This document shows, one piece after another, positions 34,940 through 43,659 of a DNA stretch of 64,000 bases (position 1 is the first letter of the stretch; every line of letters begins with the position of its first letter). A model generated the notes under the pieces. The model was not told the DNA's origin. It did no database searches and was given only the letters and a program-made list of their open reading frames with translations. A program made the translations under genes and the position numbers. Source of the DNA: CAVQGZ01 sp963712175. Its GTDB lineage: Bacteria; Actinomycetota; Actinomycetes; Jiangellales; Jiangellaceae. Location of the stretch: contig CAVQGZ010000008.1 of the NCBI GenBank assembly GCA_963712175.1, forward strand, positions 62,001 through 126,000, given 5' to 3'.

Positions 34940-35527
34940 ATGGGACGGGTCTGGGCGCTTGCAGGCGCCATCGTCGCGGCCACCGCAGTCGTGTTCTTGC
35001 TCCAGGACTTCGTCGGGGCGGGCACGCTCCTGACGATGGGCCTGTGCATCGGGGGCGGTGCTGTCGCCGCCTACCTGCCCGGGGGGGCCTACCTCTCACG
35101 CGGCATCTGGCTGTTCGTGGGCGTGATCATCGGGACGCTGGGCTTCGTGCTCGGGGCGGCAGCGTTCCCGGACACCAACGTGGGCCTGTTCCTGGGCGGA
35201 ATCGTGCCGGTGCTCATCCTGGCGCTGCTCACCATGTTCACCAAGCGGCAGTCGAACTTCCTCGCCGGGGTCATCGGCAGCGGCGCCATGGCAGGTGTGT
35301 ACGCCAACGTCTTCAACCTTGACCCGCAGTCCATCAACATCAGCGCACCGATTGCCATTGGGCAGACGGCGTTGCCGCTGGGGTTCGGCTACCTGGCCGG
35401 GATGCTCATCATCCTGTTCGTCAAGACCGATGCTGAGGTGGAGGCGGAGAACGCGGCTCAGAAGGCCGCGGACTCCGGCGTTGACTCCGATGCCTCGGAC
35501 CAGGACGAGCTGGAGGGGGCCCGATGA
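34940..35527 (+). CDS. Multi-pass membrane protein of unknown function
   Basis: 195 residues, ATG with GGAGGAGAGG upstream. Five or six hydrophobic segments occupy residues 5-160 with short loops, followed by an acidic tail (DAEVEAENAAQKAADSG...). I do not recognise the family. The ATGA overlap with the next gene means the two are translated together, so this may be a membrane partner of the large secreted protein that follows. Confidence 0.8.
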   Translation: MGRVWALAGAIVAATAVVFLLQDFVGAGTLLTMGLCIGGGAVAAYLPGGAYLSRGIWLFVGVIIGTLGFVLGAAAFPDTNVGLFLGGIVPVLILALLTMFTKRQSNFLAGVIGSGAMAGVYANVFNLDPQSINISAPIAIGQTALPLGFGYLAGMLIILFVKTDAEVEAENAAQKAADSGVDSDASDQDELEGAR

Positions 35528-37956
35528 GCCGCACAGCGAGCCTGCGCAGCCGGTCTACCGGTGCCTTTGCGGTGGCAGCTGCCGCTGCTCTTGCGCTGAC
35601 ACCTCTGGCGGCGGTCGCCACGGAGACCCCGGAGGCGACGCCCGAGGCCATCTCGGCTGAGACGCCTGAGGAGGGCGCTGACACCCAACCGGCCCAGGCT
35701 GTCCCGCCTCCTCAGACGAACGAGTTCAGCCTCGGCCAGAGCCTGCAGCTGCGGGTCGGTCCCGACGGCGAGCCGAACTCGAATCTCGCCAACTTCCGCT
35801 GGTCGGTCAACCAGCTGACCGTCCAAGGTCAGGAGGAGGGGGATCAGGAGGTCCCGGTGCCCGACCGCGGTGACCTGATCCGGAGCCTTCTCGACTTCTC
35901 CAACCCGCCGCAGCAGGACGGTCTGGCCACGCTGACCGCGGACGTCCAGAATGGCGCCGGACTTGCCCGCACCGTGTCCCTCTTCCCGCAGGATGAGGAG
36001 CCGCCTGTCGCGCTCGAGGCCGCCTTCACACTCGACGGCGAGCCGATCGATGCCTGGGACCTCGTGGGCAAGAGCGGCGTGCTGACCGCCACCTACACGC
36101 TGACGAACCTCTCCACCCAGACCCTCCCAGTCGAGGTCGAGAACCTGGCCGGCGAGACGGTGACCGTAGATGTCGAAGCCGACGTCCCGATGGTGGGAAT
36201 CGGCAAGGTGCTCATCCCGCAGACCTACTCTGGGCTGGCCCTCAAAGGCGGCACCTTCGGCGCCGACGGGCGCGGGAACAACCAGGTGCAGTTCATCGCC
36301 CTGCCGTTCCGGCCCCTCAGCAAGGACGGTACGTCCACGTTCGGTTGGTCGGCGAACGTCGAGAACGCCACCATCCCGAGCATGTTGCTGCAGGTGGCGC
36401 CCGTCTACATCCCGATGGACGACCCGGAGACGCCACAGGACGAATCGAAGGGGAGCGGCGGAGGGATCGCCCCGCCGCCGAACCTCGATCCGGCCGTGGC
36501 CCAGATCCAAGCGGGAATTCAGCAGCTGATCACAGGCGTGGAGCAGCTGACCGCGGACGACGGCGGACCCGATCCACTGAAGGTCCTGGAGTCGAACCTG
36601 AACGAGTTCTTCAGTGAATTCGGTCAGAACATCCGGACCGTGTCGGAGTCGATCGATCCTGCCAACCCCGACAGCTCGACTGCCCTGCTCATCAACGCGC
36701 AAGCGGCGATCCAGCGGATCGAGGAGGAGGGTTTGCTCGACAAGCTGAACGAGGCGGCCTCGTTGCTGACCCCGGAGCGCGCTCAGACTTTGGCGGATGC
36801 GGCTGACCCGATCAACTTCGTTGCCGACAACGCCGACGAGCTCAACGCGATCGCCGCAGGTGCCGATGATCTGCGGCTCATCGCCGACAACGCGGCGCTG
36901 ATCGCGAATGGTGTGCGCGTGGGCTGCATCGATCCGCCGGGGCCTGGCGAGCCTGCCCTGCCGCCGGAGGTCTGCAACAACCAGGACGCAATCATCGCCG
37001 TCCTCGAGTCCCAGGAGCTCCAGCTGCTTGCTGACATCGCTAACAGCCAGGAGTTCCAGCAGCTGGCCCAGCTCGCCGCCAGTGCGGAGTTCCAGCAGGC
37101 TGCCGACGTGCTGGCCCAGATCGGTCCCCAGCTCGTCCCGCTGGCCAACGCCCTCCAGGTCGCAAACACCCAGCTGCCCGGTGTCATCACGGTGCTGTCG
37201 CCGCTGCTCGACTCCTTGGTGCCCGCGCTCACGGGGTTGTCCGAGCAGTTCTCGATCATCGCCGGTGGCCTGGAGGAGAAGAACGTGTCGCTTCCCACGG
37301 TCGACCAGGTCGTGGAGAACATCACGTCCGCCATCCTGAACTCGCCAGGTGGGCAGAACGTGACCTCGGGCCTCGACCAGATCGGCGCGGGCGTCGGCGA
37401 CGCGAAGTCGTTGCTGGGCAACTGGCTGGCCGAGACGATTGCGACGGTCAAGGCCGGAGCCGCGGCCGCGGGAGATGCCGTGGCGGATGTGGACGCAACG
37501 GTGGTGAACCTGAAGGCCGAGGTCAGCGGTATGGTCATGGCCGCCCACCAGTCGCCCTTGCCATACGGCGGCGACCCACAGAACGCGCCCGAAGGCACCG
37601 TGCTCGCGGGGGCCTACGAATTCCGGGTGGACGCCGCCGACACGAACCAGCCGAACACGGGGCCACGTGTGCTTGTGGGGCTGGTCGCGCTGATCGGTGC
37701 CGGAGCGCTCTCCTACTTCGTGGGACGCCGCAGGGGCGACTCCCACCGAGCGGCAGCGACTTCGCCTGAGCCCGAGCTGGCGGGAGCAGCTGTGGGCGGG
37801 GCTGCCGCGGGCGCCGCAGCCGGGTCGCTTGAGGCCGCGGCCCCGGACGAGGTCGTCCCGCCGGGAGACGATCTGTCGAACGCCGACGCCCCGGACGCCG
37901 ACCTCGGTGAAGACGTCGACCCGGATGGGGACGACAAGCCGGGCGCGAGCAGCTAG
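35524..37956 (+). CDS. Large secreted, C-terminally membrane-anchored protein of unknown function
   Basis: 810 residues. Signal peptide (about 1-33, AFAVAAAAALALTPLAAVA), an acidic Pro/Glu linker, then beta-rich domains (about 65-330; VLTATYTLTNLSTQTLPVEV resembles an Ig-like or conserved-repeat segment). Next comes a helical region (about 350-650) with many Asn/Asp/Gln-rich amphipathic helices such as DNADELNAIAAGADDL and SQEFQQLAQLAASAEFQQ. A C-terminal membrane helix at about 717-737 is followed by RRRGDSHR and an acidic Ala-rich cytoplasmic tail. The helix-rich extracellular part with a terminal anchor recalls YhgE/Pip-type proteins, but I cannot confirm homology. Followed by a strong terminator. 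Confidence 0.8.
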   Translation: MSRTASLRSRSTGAFAVAAAAALALTPLAAVATETPEATPEAISAETPEEGADTQPAQAVPPPQTNEFSLGQSLQLRVGPDGEPNSNLANFRWSVNQLTVQGQEEGDQEVPVPDRGDLIRSLLDFSNPPQQDGLATLTADVQNGAGLARTVSLFPQDEEPPVALEAAFTLDGEPIDAWDLVGKSGVLTATYTLTNLSTQTLPVEVENLAGETVTVDVEADVPMVGIGKVLIPQTYSGLALKGGTFGADGRGNNQVQFIALPFRPLSKDGTSTFGWSANVENATIPSMLLQVAPVYIPMDDPETPQDESKGSGGGIAPPPNLDPAVAQIQAGIQQLITGVEQLTADDGGPDPLKVLESNLNEFFSEFGQNIRTVSESIDPANPDSSTALLINAQAAIQRIEEEGLLDKLNEAASLLTPERAQTLADAADPINFVADNADELNAIAAGADDLRLIADNAALIANGVRVGCIDPPGPGEPALPPEVCNNQDAIIAVLESQELQLLADIANSQEFQQLAQLAASAEFQQAADVLAQIGPQLVPLANALQVANTQLPGVITVLSPLLDSLVPALTGLSEQFSIIAGGLEEKNVSLPTVDQVVENITSAILNSPGGQNVTSGLDQIGAGVGDAKSLLGNWLAETIATVKAGAAAAGDAVADVDATVVNLKAEVSGMVMAAHQSPLPYGGDPQNAPEGTVLAGAYEFRVDAADTNQPNTGPRVLVGLVALIGAGALSYFVGRRRGDSHRAAATSPEPELAGAAVGGAAAGAAAGSLEAAAPDEVVPPGDDLSNADAPDADLGEDVDPDGDDKPGASS

Positions 37957-37971
37957 GAGAAGCGACAGGCG

Positions 37972-38003
37972 GGACGGGGACTGCTTGCGAGCAGTCCCCG
38001 TCC
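37972..38003 (+). terminator. Terminator after the secreted-protein gene
   Basis: Perfect 14-bp stem GGACGGGGACTGCT with its complement around a TGCG loop, 16 bp after the stop at 37956. There is no U-tract, common in high-GC actinobacteria. Confidence 0.85.
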
Positions 38004-38138
38004 AGTCGCGTATCAGCGTCCCCGAGCCACTACAACTAGGCCAGGCCTGTGCCGCCCTCCCACGGCCTATCCGCTGTGCAAGGGCAGCCCCCGCCTACTG
38101 AACGTGGTCATTGCGCCGGGCCTGGTAGGGGCCGGACG

Positions 38139-38179
38139 CGAGACGGCGCCCGACCCCTCGGGGTGCGGGCGCCGTCTCG
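38139..38179 (-). terminator. Terminator after ino1
   Basis: Perfect 14-bp arms (CGAGACGGCGCCCG and its complement) enclose a further ACCCC/GGGGT stem with one bulged base. It lies 29 bp beyond the ino1 stop on the minus strand. The gap 37957-38207 otherwise contains nothing I can identify. Confidence 0.85.
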
Positions 38180-38207
38180 ACTGGCGTCGACGTGAGGAGG
38201 CCGCGCG

Positions 38208-39299
38208 TTAGCGCTCGACGGTGCCGTCGATGAAGTCGGCCACAGCCTGCTTGGCCTCGCTGTCGTTGTACTGCACAGGCGGGCTCTTCATGAAGTAGGA
38301 CGAGGCGGACAGGATCGGGCCGCCGATGCCGCGGTCCTTGGCGATCTTCGCCGCACGCAGCGCGTCGATGATGACGCCGGCCGAGTTCGGGGAGTCCCAG
38401 ACCTCGAGCTTGTACTCCATGTTCAGAGGTGCGTCGCCAAAGGCGCGGCCCTCGAGCCGCACGAACGCCCACTTGCGGTCGTCGAGCCAGGCGACGTAGT
38501 CGCTCGGGCCGATGTGGACGTTGCGGGCGCCGATGTCACGGCCCAGCTGGCTGGTCACCGACTGGGTCTTGGAGATCTTCTTCGACTCCAGGCGCTCGCG
38601 CTCGAGCATGTTCATGAAGTCCATGTTGCCGCCGACGTTCAGCTGGTACGTCCGGTCCACGGCTACGCCGCGGTCCTCGAACAGCTTGGCCAGCACGCGG
38701 TGCGTGATGGTGGCACCGACCTGCGACTTGATGTCGTCGCCGACGATGGGGACGCCGGCATCCTCGAACTTCTTCGCCCACTCGGGTGTGCCCGCGATGA
38801 ACACTGGAAGCGCGTTCACGAAGGCGACGTTGGCGTCGATGGCGGCCTGGGCGTAGTGCTTGGCGGCCTGCTCCGACCCGACGGGCAGGTAGCAGATGAG
38901 AACGTCGGCTCCGGAAGCCTTGAGCGCGGCGACGACGTCGACCGGCTCGTCGTCGGACTCGACGATCATCTCGCGGTAGTACTTGCCGAGGCCGTCGAGG
39001 GTGGGGCCCCGCTGGACGGTCACGCTGGTGGGCGGGACGTCGCAGATCTGGATGGTGTTGTTCTCCGATGCGACGATCGCGTCCGAGAGGTCTTGTCCGA
39101 CCTTCTTGGCGTCAACGTCGAACGCTGCGACGAACTCGATGTCGCCGACGTGGTAGTCGCCGAACTGGACGTGCATGAGTCCGGGGACGGTCGAATCGGG
39201 GCTCGCGTCGCGGTAGTAGTGCACACCCTGCACGAGCGATGCCGCGCAGTTGCCGACACCAGCGATCGCCACCTTGACCGGGTTAGTGGCCTTGGTCAT
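38208..39299 (-). CDS. ino1: Inositol-3-phosphate synthase
   Basis: 363 residues from the ATG at 39299 (strong GAGGAGG site). It converts glucose-6-phosphate to 1L-myo-inositol-1-phosphate with internal NAD redox, the first step toward phosphatidylinositol and mycothiol in actinobacteria. The NAD site is VAIAGVGNCAASLVQG. The family-conserved blocks INALPVFIAG, VGDDIKSQVGATITHR, NVGGNMDFMNM and the LEGRAFGDAPLNMEYKLEVWDSPNSAG segment are present; length equals the mycobacterial enzyme. It follows a PadR regulator gene by 14 bp in the same operon, as in M. tuberculosis Rv0046c-Rv0047c. Confidence 0.97.
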   Translation of the reverse strand: MTKATNPVKVAIAGVGNCAASLVQGVHYYRDASPDSTVPGLMHVQFGDYHVGDIEFVAAFDVDAKKVGQDLSDAIVASENNTIQICDVPPTSVTVQRGPTLDGLGKYYREMIVESDDEPVDVVAALKASGADVLICYLPVGSEQAAKHYAQAAIDANVAFVNALPVFIAGTPEWAKKFEDAGVPIVGDDIKSQVGATITHRVLAKLFEDRGVAVDRTYQLNVGGNMDFMNMLERERLESKKISKTQSVTSQLGRDIGARNVHIGPSDYVAWLDDRKWAFVRLEGRAFGDAPLNMEYKLEVWDSPNSAGVIIDALRAAKIAKDRGIGGPILSASSYFMKSPPVQYNDSEAKQAVADFIDGTVER

Positions 39300-39313
39300 G
39301 CGGCTGTTCCTCC

Positions 39314-39907
39314 TCATTTAGTGGTGCCGGGCGTGCCGGCGATCGGCGGACGAGGGGACTCCTCGACCGCTTGACGTTCGTGGTCGATGAGCTCGTCGAG
39401 CCACCGAACTTCGCGTTCGACGGACTCCAGCCCATGTCGTTGCAGCTCGAGCGTGTACGCGTCGAGTCGTTCCCGTGTCTTGAGCAGCGAGCTGCGGAAG
39501 GTGGCGAGCCGCTCTTCCAGACGCGACCGCCGACCTTCCAGGATGCGCATCCGAGTCGCGGCGTCGGTGCGGGCGAAGAAGGCGAAGTGCACCCCGAAGG
39601 GCTCGTCCTCCCACGCGGCAGGACCGGCCTCGGAGATCAGCTCGACGAAGTGCTCCTTGCCCTCGGCCGTGAGCTCGTAGACGATCTTGGCCCGCCGGGA
39701 GCGTCCGACGGCTGGGTCGGCCGCACTCTCAGCGATGAGCCCACGCGAGACGAGGTCCTTCAGGCACGGGTACAGCGACCCGTATGACAGGGAACGGCCC
39801 CAGCCCAGCAGGGCGTTGAGCTGCTTGCGCAGCTCGTAGCCGTGCATGGGGGAGTCGTGGAGCAGCCCGAGCACGGCCAGCTCCAGGACTTCGGTCCGTT
39901 TGGTCAA
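39314..39907 (-). CDS. PadR family transcriptional regulator
   Basis: 197 residues. An N-terminal winged helix (AVLGLLHDSPMHGYELRKQL, then SLSYGSLYPCLKDLVSRGLI with the wing) precedes the C-terminal coiled-coil dimerisation part (about 115-190). TTG start with GAGGGA upstream. A near-perfect palindrome at 39980-40000 in its own upstream region is its probable operator, implying autorepression of the padR-ino1 operon. Conserved upstream neighbour of ino1. Confidence 0.93.
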   Translation of the reverse strand: MTKRTEVLELAVLGLLHDSPMHGYELRKQLNALLGWGRSLSYGSLYPCLKDLVSRGLIAESAADPAVGRSRRAKIVYELTAEGKEHFVELISEAGPAAWEDEPFGVHFAFFARTDAATRMRILEGRRSRLEERLATFRSSLLKTRERLDAYTLELQRHGLESVEREVRWLDELIDHERQAVEESPRPPIAGTPGTTK

Positions 39908-39979
39908 CGTGGTTCCCTCAGGTCGGTCGGGGCGGGAGGCCGATGCGCCAGTCGACGTATCGACGCGACCTGCCCACTC

Positions 39980-40000
39980 GATGTATCAACACGATACATC
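39980..40000. promoter_or_regulatory. Probable PadR operator
   Basis: Perfect inverted repeat GATGTATC-AACAC-GATACATC (8-bp arms, 5-bp spacer), matching the TGTATC..GATACA style of operators recognised by many PadR proteins. It lies 73 bp upstream of the padR start and 89 bp before the divergent penicillin-binding protein gene, so it could control both. Confidence 0.75.
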
Positions 40001-40088
40001 AGTCAGATAGACTAGTCCACTCCTGCAGGGCGTGTGCGCGACACTCCGCGTGACACGCTCCGCGATGACACCGACACTGAGAGACCTC

Positions 40089-42401
40089 ATGCCATCCACG
40101 TCGCAGAACACGACCTCGAAGCCACCACGACCTCGGTGGAAACGCGTGCTGATCTGGGCCGGCGGGATCATCGCAGCTCTGGTGGTCGCCGGGCTGGCGC
40201 TGTTCGCCATCCTGTGGGCAACCGTGCAGATCCCCGAGCCGAACGACTTCGCCACCAGCGAGACGACGATCGTGTACTACTCGGACGCGACTGACGAGAT
40301 CGGCCGGTTCAGCACCGAGAACCGGGTCTCGGTTCCGCTCGAGCAGGTTCCGGACCACGTGCAGAAGGCCGTTCTTGCGGCCGAGGACCGCACCTTCTAC
40401 GAGAACAGCGGCATCTCGATCCCCGGGATCATCCGCGCCTTCTGGAACAACCTGACGACCGGCTCGACCCAGGGTGGCTCGACCATCACCCAGCAGTACG
40501 TCAAGAACTACTACCTCACGCTCGACCAGACCTACTGGCGCAAGCTCGAGGAGATCATCATCGCGCTCAAGATCGACGCGACGGTCTCGAAGGACCAGAT
40601 ACTCGAGGACTACCTGAACACCGTCTACTTCGGACGCGGCGCCTACGGAATTCAGACGGGCGGCCAGGCGTGGTTCCGTGCTGACGTCGCAGACCTCAGC
40701 ATCAGCCAGGGCGCCACCCTGGCTGCCGTCCTGCAGTCGCCCTCGGGGTACGACCCCCGCAACGGACCAGATGCGCAGGCCGGGCTGGAGGCGCGCTTCG
40801 ACTACGTGATCGACGGCATGGTGGAGCAGGAGTGGCTCTCGCCTGACGAGGCCGCGGCGCAGCGCGTCCCGGAGATCTCTGACCCGCCTCCGGGCAACGC
40901 GTTGGGAGGAGAGAACGGCTACCTGATGTCCATGGTGCGAGCAGAGCTGCTCGACCTGGGCTTCAACGAGGAGACTGTCGACAGCGGCGGGCTGCGCGTC
41001 ACCACGACCTTCGACCGCCAGGCCCAGCAGGCCGCCGTGGACGCGGTCGAGGCGGAGTTCCCGACCGAGAATGCGGACGACGTGCACGTCGGGCTGGCGG
41101 CGGTGGACCCGAGAACCGGCGCAGTCCGCGCCGTCTACGGCGGGAGGGACTACGTGTCCCGCTCCCTGAACAACGCCACGCAGGCGTACATCCAGGGGGG
41201 GTCGACCTACAAGCCGTATGCGCTCGGCGCGGCGCTCGAGCAGGGCCTCTCCATGGAAAGCCGCTTCGCGGGCAACTCCCCCTACGAGATTCCCGGCGAC
41301 ACCAGCGAGACGCGTTTCGTCCGCAATGCCGGGGACGTCGACTACGGGGAGCTGATCGACCTGTGGCGGGCCACTGAACAATCAGTGAACACGGCCTTCG
41401 TGGATCTCACGGGCGAAGTCGGGCCTGAGTCCGTCTACGACGTGGCGGTTCGCACGGGCATCCCCGAGACGCGCCCGGACGGGTCCTCCACGGGGCTCAT
41501 CCCGAATGTGCGAATACCGCTCGGCTCAGCCGCAGTGACGCCTTTGCAGATGGCTGCGTCGTATGCCACGTTCGCCGACGGCGGAGTCCTGCACGAGAGC
41601 TACTCGGTGGACAGCGTCCGCGATACCGACGGTCGACTGCTGCACGAGTCGTCCATCTCATCGAGCCAGGTGCTCGACGAGGACGTCACGCGTGACATCA
41701 CCGCAGCCCTCCAGCGCGTCATCACCAACGGAAATGGCGGCGAGGCTCGCCGACTGCAGAGGCCGGCCGCCGCGAAGTCAGGAACGGCGGGCGGTGTTGA
41801 TTCGACACCCGCAGCATGGTTCGTGGGATACACCCCCCAGCTCTCGACGGCGGTGGGCTTCTACCGGAACGAGGGGCGCCCCAGCGACGACCTGTCCTCG
41901 GTGGGTGGCGGCACCTCCTTCAGTGGTGGGGGCTACCCGGCGCGAACGTGGACGACCTTCATGATCGGCGCGCTCGAGGGCGAGCCGGTGGAGCAGTTCC
42001 CTCCCCCCGCGAACATCGGGTCTCCTCTTCGACCGACGCCGACAGCCACACCTACGCAGCCGCCGACCCCGACCCCGACCCCGACTCCGACCCCGACTCC
42101 GACCCCGACCCCGACCCCGACTCCGACCCCGACGCCGACTCCGACCCCGACGCCGACCCCGACTCCGACTCCGACTCCGACGCCGCCCGCAGCCTCTCCG
42201 CCAGCGGATCCGGCTGGTGGCCCGGCGGAGGGCGACGGCGCTGCGAACCCCGGCGGGTCCGGAGACGCCCCCGGTGGGGGCGCCGCGGTGGACGGTCCCC
42301 CGGGTCGATCAGCCGACAGTCAAGGCCAGGGAGCCGCGGTGGATACGATGAGCAGGAACTCTGGGGACCTGGCAGACGCCGGTTCCGCCGCCCCTGTCTA
42401 G
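40089..42401 (+). CDS. ponA: Class A penicillin-binding protein (bifunctional transglycosylase/transpeptidase)
   Basis: 770 residues from the ATG at 40089 (GAGAG upstream); an ATG at 40065 is also in frame but lacks a ribosome site. Short basic cytoplasmic head, membrane anchor (about 20-44), GT51 transglycosylase domain with AAEDRTFYENSGI (catalytic Glu about 99) and GGSTITQQYVKN, then the transpeptidase domain with STYK (Ser about 372), SVN (about 432-434) and KSGTAG (about 563). The tail has a run of about 45 residues of alternating Thr-Pro, then a Gly/Pro/Ala-rich end. It polymerises and cross-links peptidoglycan outside the membrane. Equivalent to mycobacterial ponA1 (Rv0050) by context. 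Confidence 0.95.
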   Translation: MPSTSQNTTSKPPRPRWKRVLIWAGGIIAALVVAGLALFAILWATVQIPEPNDFATSETTIVYYSDATDEIGRFSTENRVSVPLEQVPDHVQKAVLAAEDRTFYENSGISIPGIIRAFWNNLTTGSTQGGSTITQQYVKNYYLTLDQTYWRKLEEIIIALKIDATVSKDQILEDYLNTVYFGRGAYGIQTGGQAWFRADVADLSISQGATLAAVLQSPSGYDPRNGPDAQAGLEARFDYVIDGMVEQEWLSPDEAAAQRVPEISDPPPGNALGGENGYLMSMVRAELLDLGFNEETVDSGGLRVTTTFDRQAQQAAVDAVEAEFPTENADDVHVGLAAVDPRTGAVRAVYGGRDYVSRSLNNATQAYIQGGSTYKPYALGAALEQGLSMESRFAGNSPYEIPGDTSETRFVRNAGDVDYGELIDLWRATEQSVNTAFVDLTGEVGPESVYDVAVRTGIPETRPDGSSTGLIPNVRIPLGSAAVTPLQMAASYATFADGGVLHESYSVDSVRDTDGRLLHESSISSSQVLDEDVTRDITAALQRVITNGNGGEARRLQRPAAAKSGTAGGVDSTPAAWFVGYTPQLSTAVGFYRNEGRPSDDLSSVGGGTSFSGGGYPARTWTTFMIGALEGEPVEQFPPPANIGSPLRPTPTATPTQPPTPTPTPTPTPTPTPTPTPTPTPTPTPTPTPTPTPTPTPTPPAASPPADPAGGPAEGDGAANPGGSGDAPGGGAAVDGPPGRSADSQGQGAAVDTMSRNSGDLADAGSAAPV
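42055..42186 (+). repeat. Tandem CCGACN-type repeat encoding a Thr-Pro tract
   Basis: About 130 bp of imperfect 6-bp units (CCGACC, CCGACT, CCGACG) inside the penicillin-binding protein gene. It encodes an uninterrupted (TP)n run of the proline-rich wall-spanning kind. It is likely length-variable between strains by slippage. Confidence 0.9.
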
Positions 42402-42417
42402 CCACCCCGAGGATCGG

Positions 42418-43659
42418 ATGCCTGACTTCGCCGAGCATGACTTTCGACCAGTGATTCTCGGGGGCGACATCACTGCCTACAGCCTGGTTCGCACGTTCTA
42501 CGAGGCCTACCAAGTCAAGTCGATCGTGGTGAACATGACCCGTTCGGGCGGACCCTTGGAGGGCAGCTCCCTCTGCGACCACCTGTTCTACGACGGGCTG
42601 GACCGTGAGTCTGTTCTGGTCGATGCTCTCGTCGAGGTTGGACGTACCCACGGTGTGCGAGCGGGGAAGAAGCTGCTCGTCCTGGGGTGCGGGGACTGGT
42701 ACGTCCGGATGCTCGTGGAGAACAAGCAGGCCCTGGAGCCGTACTTCCTGATCCCCTACATCGATCGCGACCTGTTGGACCGCATCGTGAGGAAGGACCT
42801 GTTCTACGCCACACTCGACGAGCTGGGCATCCCGTACCCGCCCACGTTCGTCTACGACGTCAAGGAACGAACACCGCTGGACTTCGACTTCCAGTACCCG
42901 ATCGTGGCCAAGCCTGCCGACAGCGCGCTCTACCACTACGCCACGTTCCCAGGGAAGAAGAAGGTGTTCATCCTGCACTCGCGAGACGAGCTCGAGACAG
43001 TGCTGGCCAACCTGGAGACGAGCAGCTACGACTACAAGATGCTCATCCAGGAGTTCATCCCCGGTGACGACACGAACATGAGGGTCCTGACCTGCTACTC
43101 CGATGCCGACGCAACGGTTCGTTTCGCCAGCGCCGGGCACACGCTGCTGGAAGAACACGTGCCGTCCGCCATCGGCAACCCCTGCGCGATCATCAACGAG
43201 CGCAATGACGAGATCGTCGCGCACGCCACGCGCTTTCTCGAGCACATCGGCTACACCGGGTTCTCCAACTTCGACGTGAAGTTCGATCCCCGCGACGGGT
43301 CCTTCCGCTTCTTCGAGATCAACGTGCGTCTGGGGCGCAGCAACTACTACGTCACCGGCAACGGGGACAACGTGGCCGAGTGGATGGTTCGTGAGCTGGT
43401 GCGGGGCGAGTCGTTCGAGGGGATGACGACGGCCGACGGTGAGCACCTGTTCACCTTCGTGCCGAAGCACGTCATCAAGACCTTCGTTGCCGACGAGGAC
43501 ATGCGTGCTCGGGCGCTCCGACTGTATCGAGACGGGCAGTGGTCAGACCCGCAGTACTACCCACCCGACCTGACGCTGCGCCGGCGCGCCTACATCGCGG
43601 CTTACCGGCTCAACCAGGTTCGCAAGTTCTACCGGTACATGGGCCGACCGAGTGGATGA
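42418..43659 (+). CDS. ATP-grasp carboxylate-amine ligase, probable D-aspartate ligase
   Basis: 413 residues. The ATP-grasp core has YPIVAKPADSALYHYA, KMLIQEFIPGDDTNMRVLT, and the metal-binding FFEINVRLGRSNYYVTGNG. The GCGDWYVRMLVENK segment near residue 86 lies in the preATP-grasp region. The closest functional model is the Enterococcus faecium ligase Aslfm, which adds the beta-carboxyl of D-Asp to the peptidoglycan stem diamino acid. Assignment rests strongly on the operon: an aspartate-type racemase overlaps its end by 8 nt and an asparagine synthetase follows. ATG with GAGG upstream; 16 bp after the penicillin-binding protein stop. Confidence 0.82.
   Translation: MPDFAEHDFRPVILGGDITAYSLVRTFYEAYQVKSIVVNMTRSGGPLEGSSLCDHLFYDGLDRESVLVDALVEVGRTHGVRAGKKLLVLGCGDWYVRMLVENKQALEPYFLIPYIDRDLLDRIVRKDLFYATLDELGIPYPPTFVYDVKERTPLDFDFQYPIVAKPADSALYHYATFPGKKKVFILHSRDELETVLANLETSSYDYKMLIQEFIPGDDTNMRVLTCYSDADATVRFASAGHTLLEEHVPSAIGNPCAIINERNDEIVAHATRFLEHIGYTGFSNFDVKFDPRDGSFRFFEINVRLGRSNYYVTGNGDNVAEWMVRELVRGESFEGMTTADGEHLFTFVPKHVIKTFVADEDMRARALRLYRDGQWSDPQYYPPDLTLRRRAYIAAYRLNQVRKFYRYMGRPSG

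Noticed and set aside
35458..37746. 762-codon minus-strand frame opposite the large secreted protein gene
   Set aside because: The plus strand has a signal peptide, anchor and coupled upstream gene; the minus frame has none and is rich in Arg/His/Val from reversed codons.
42052..43470. Minus-strand frame ending in a Ser-Glu/Ser-Gly repeat
   Set aside because: The repeat is the reverse reading of the Thr-Pro tract DNA and the rest is antisense to the D-Asp ligase.
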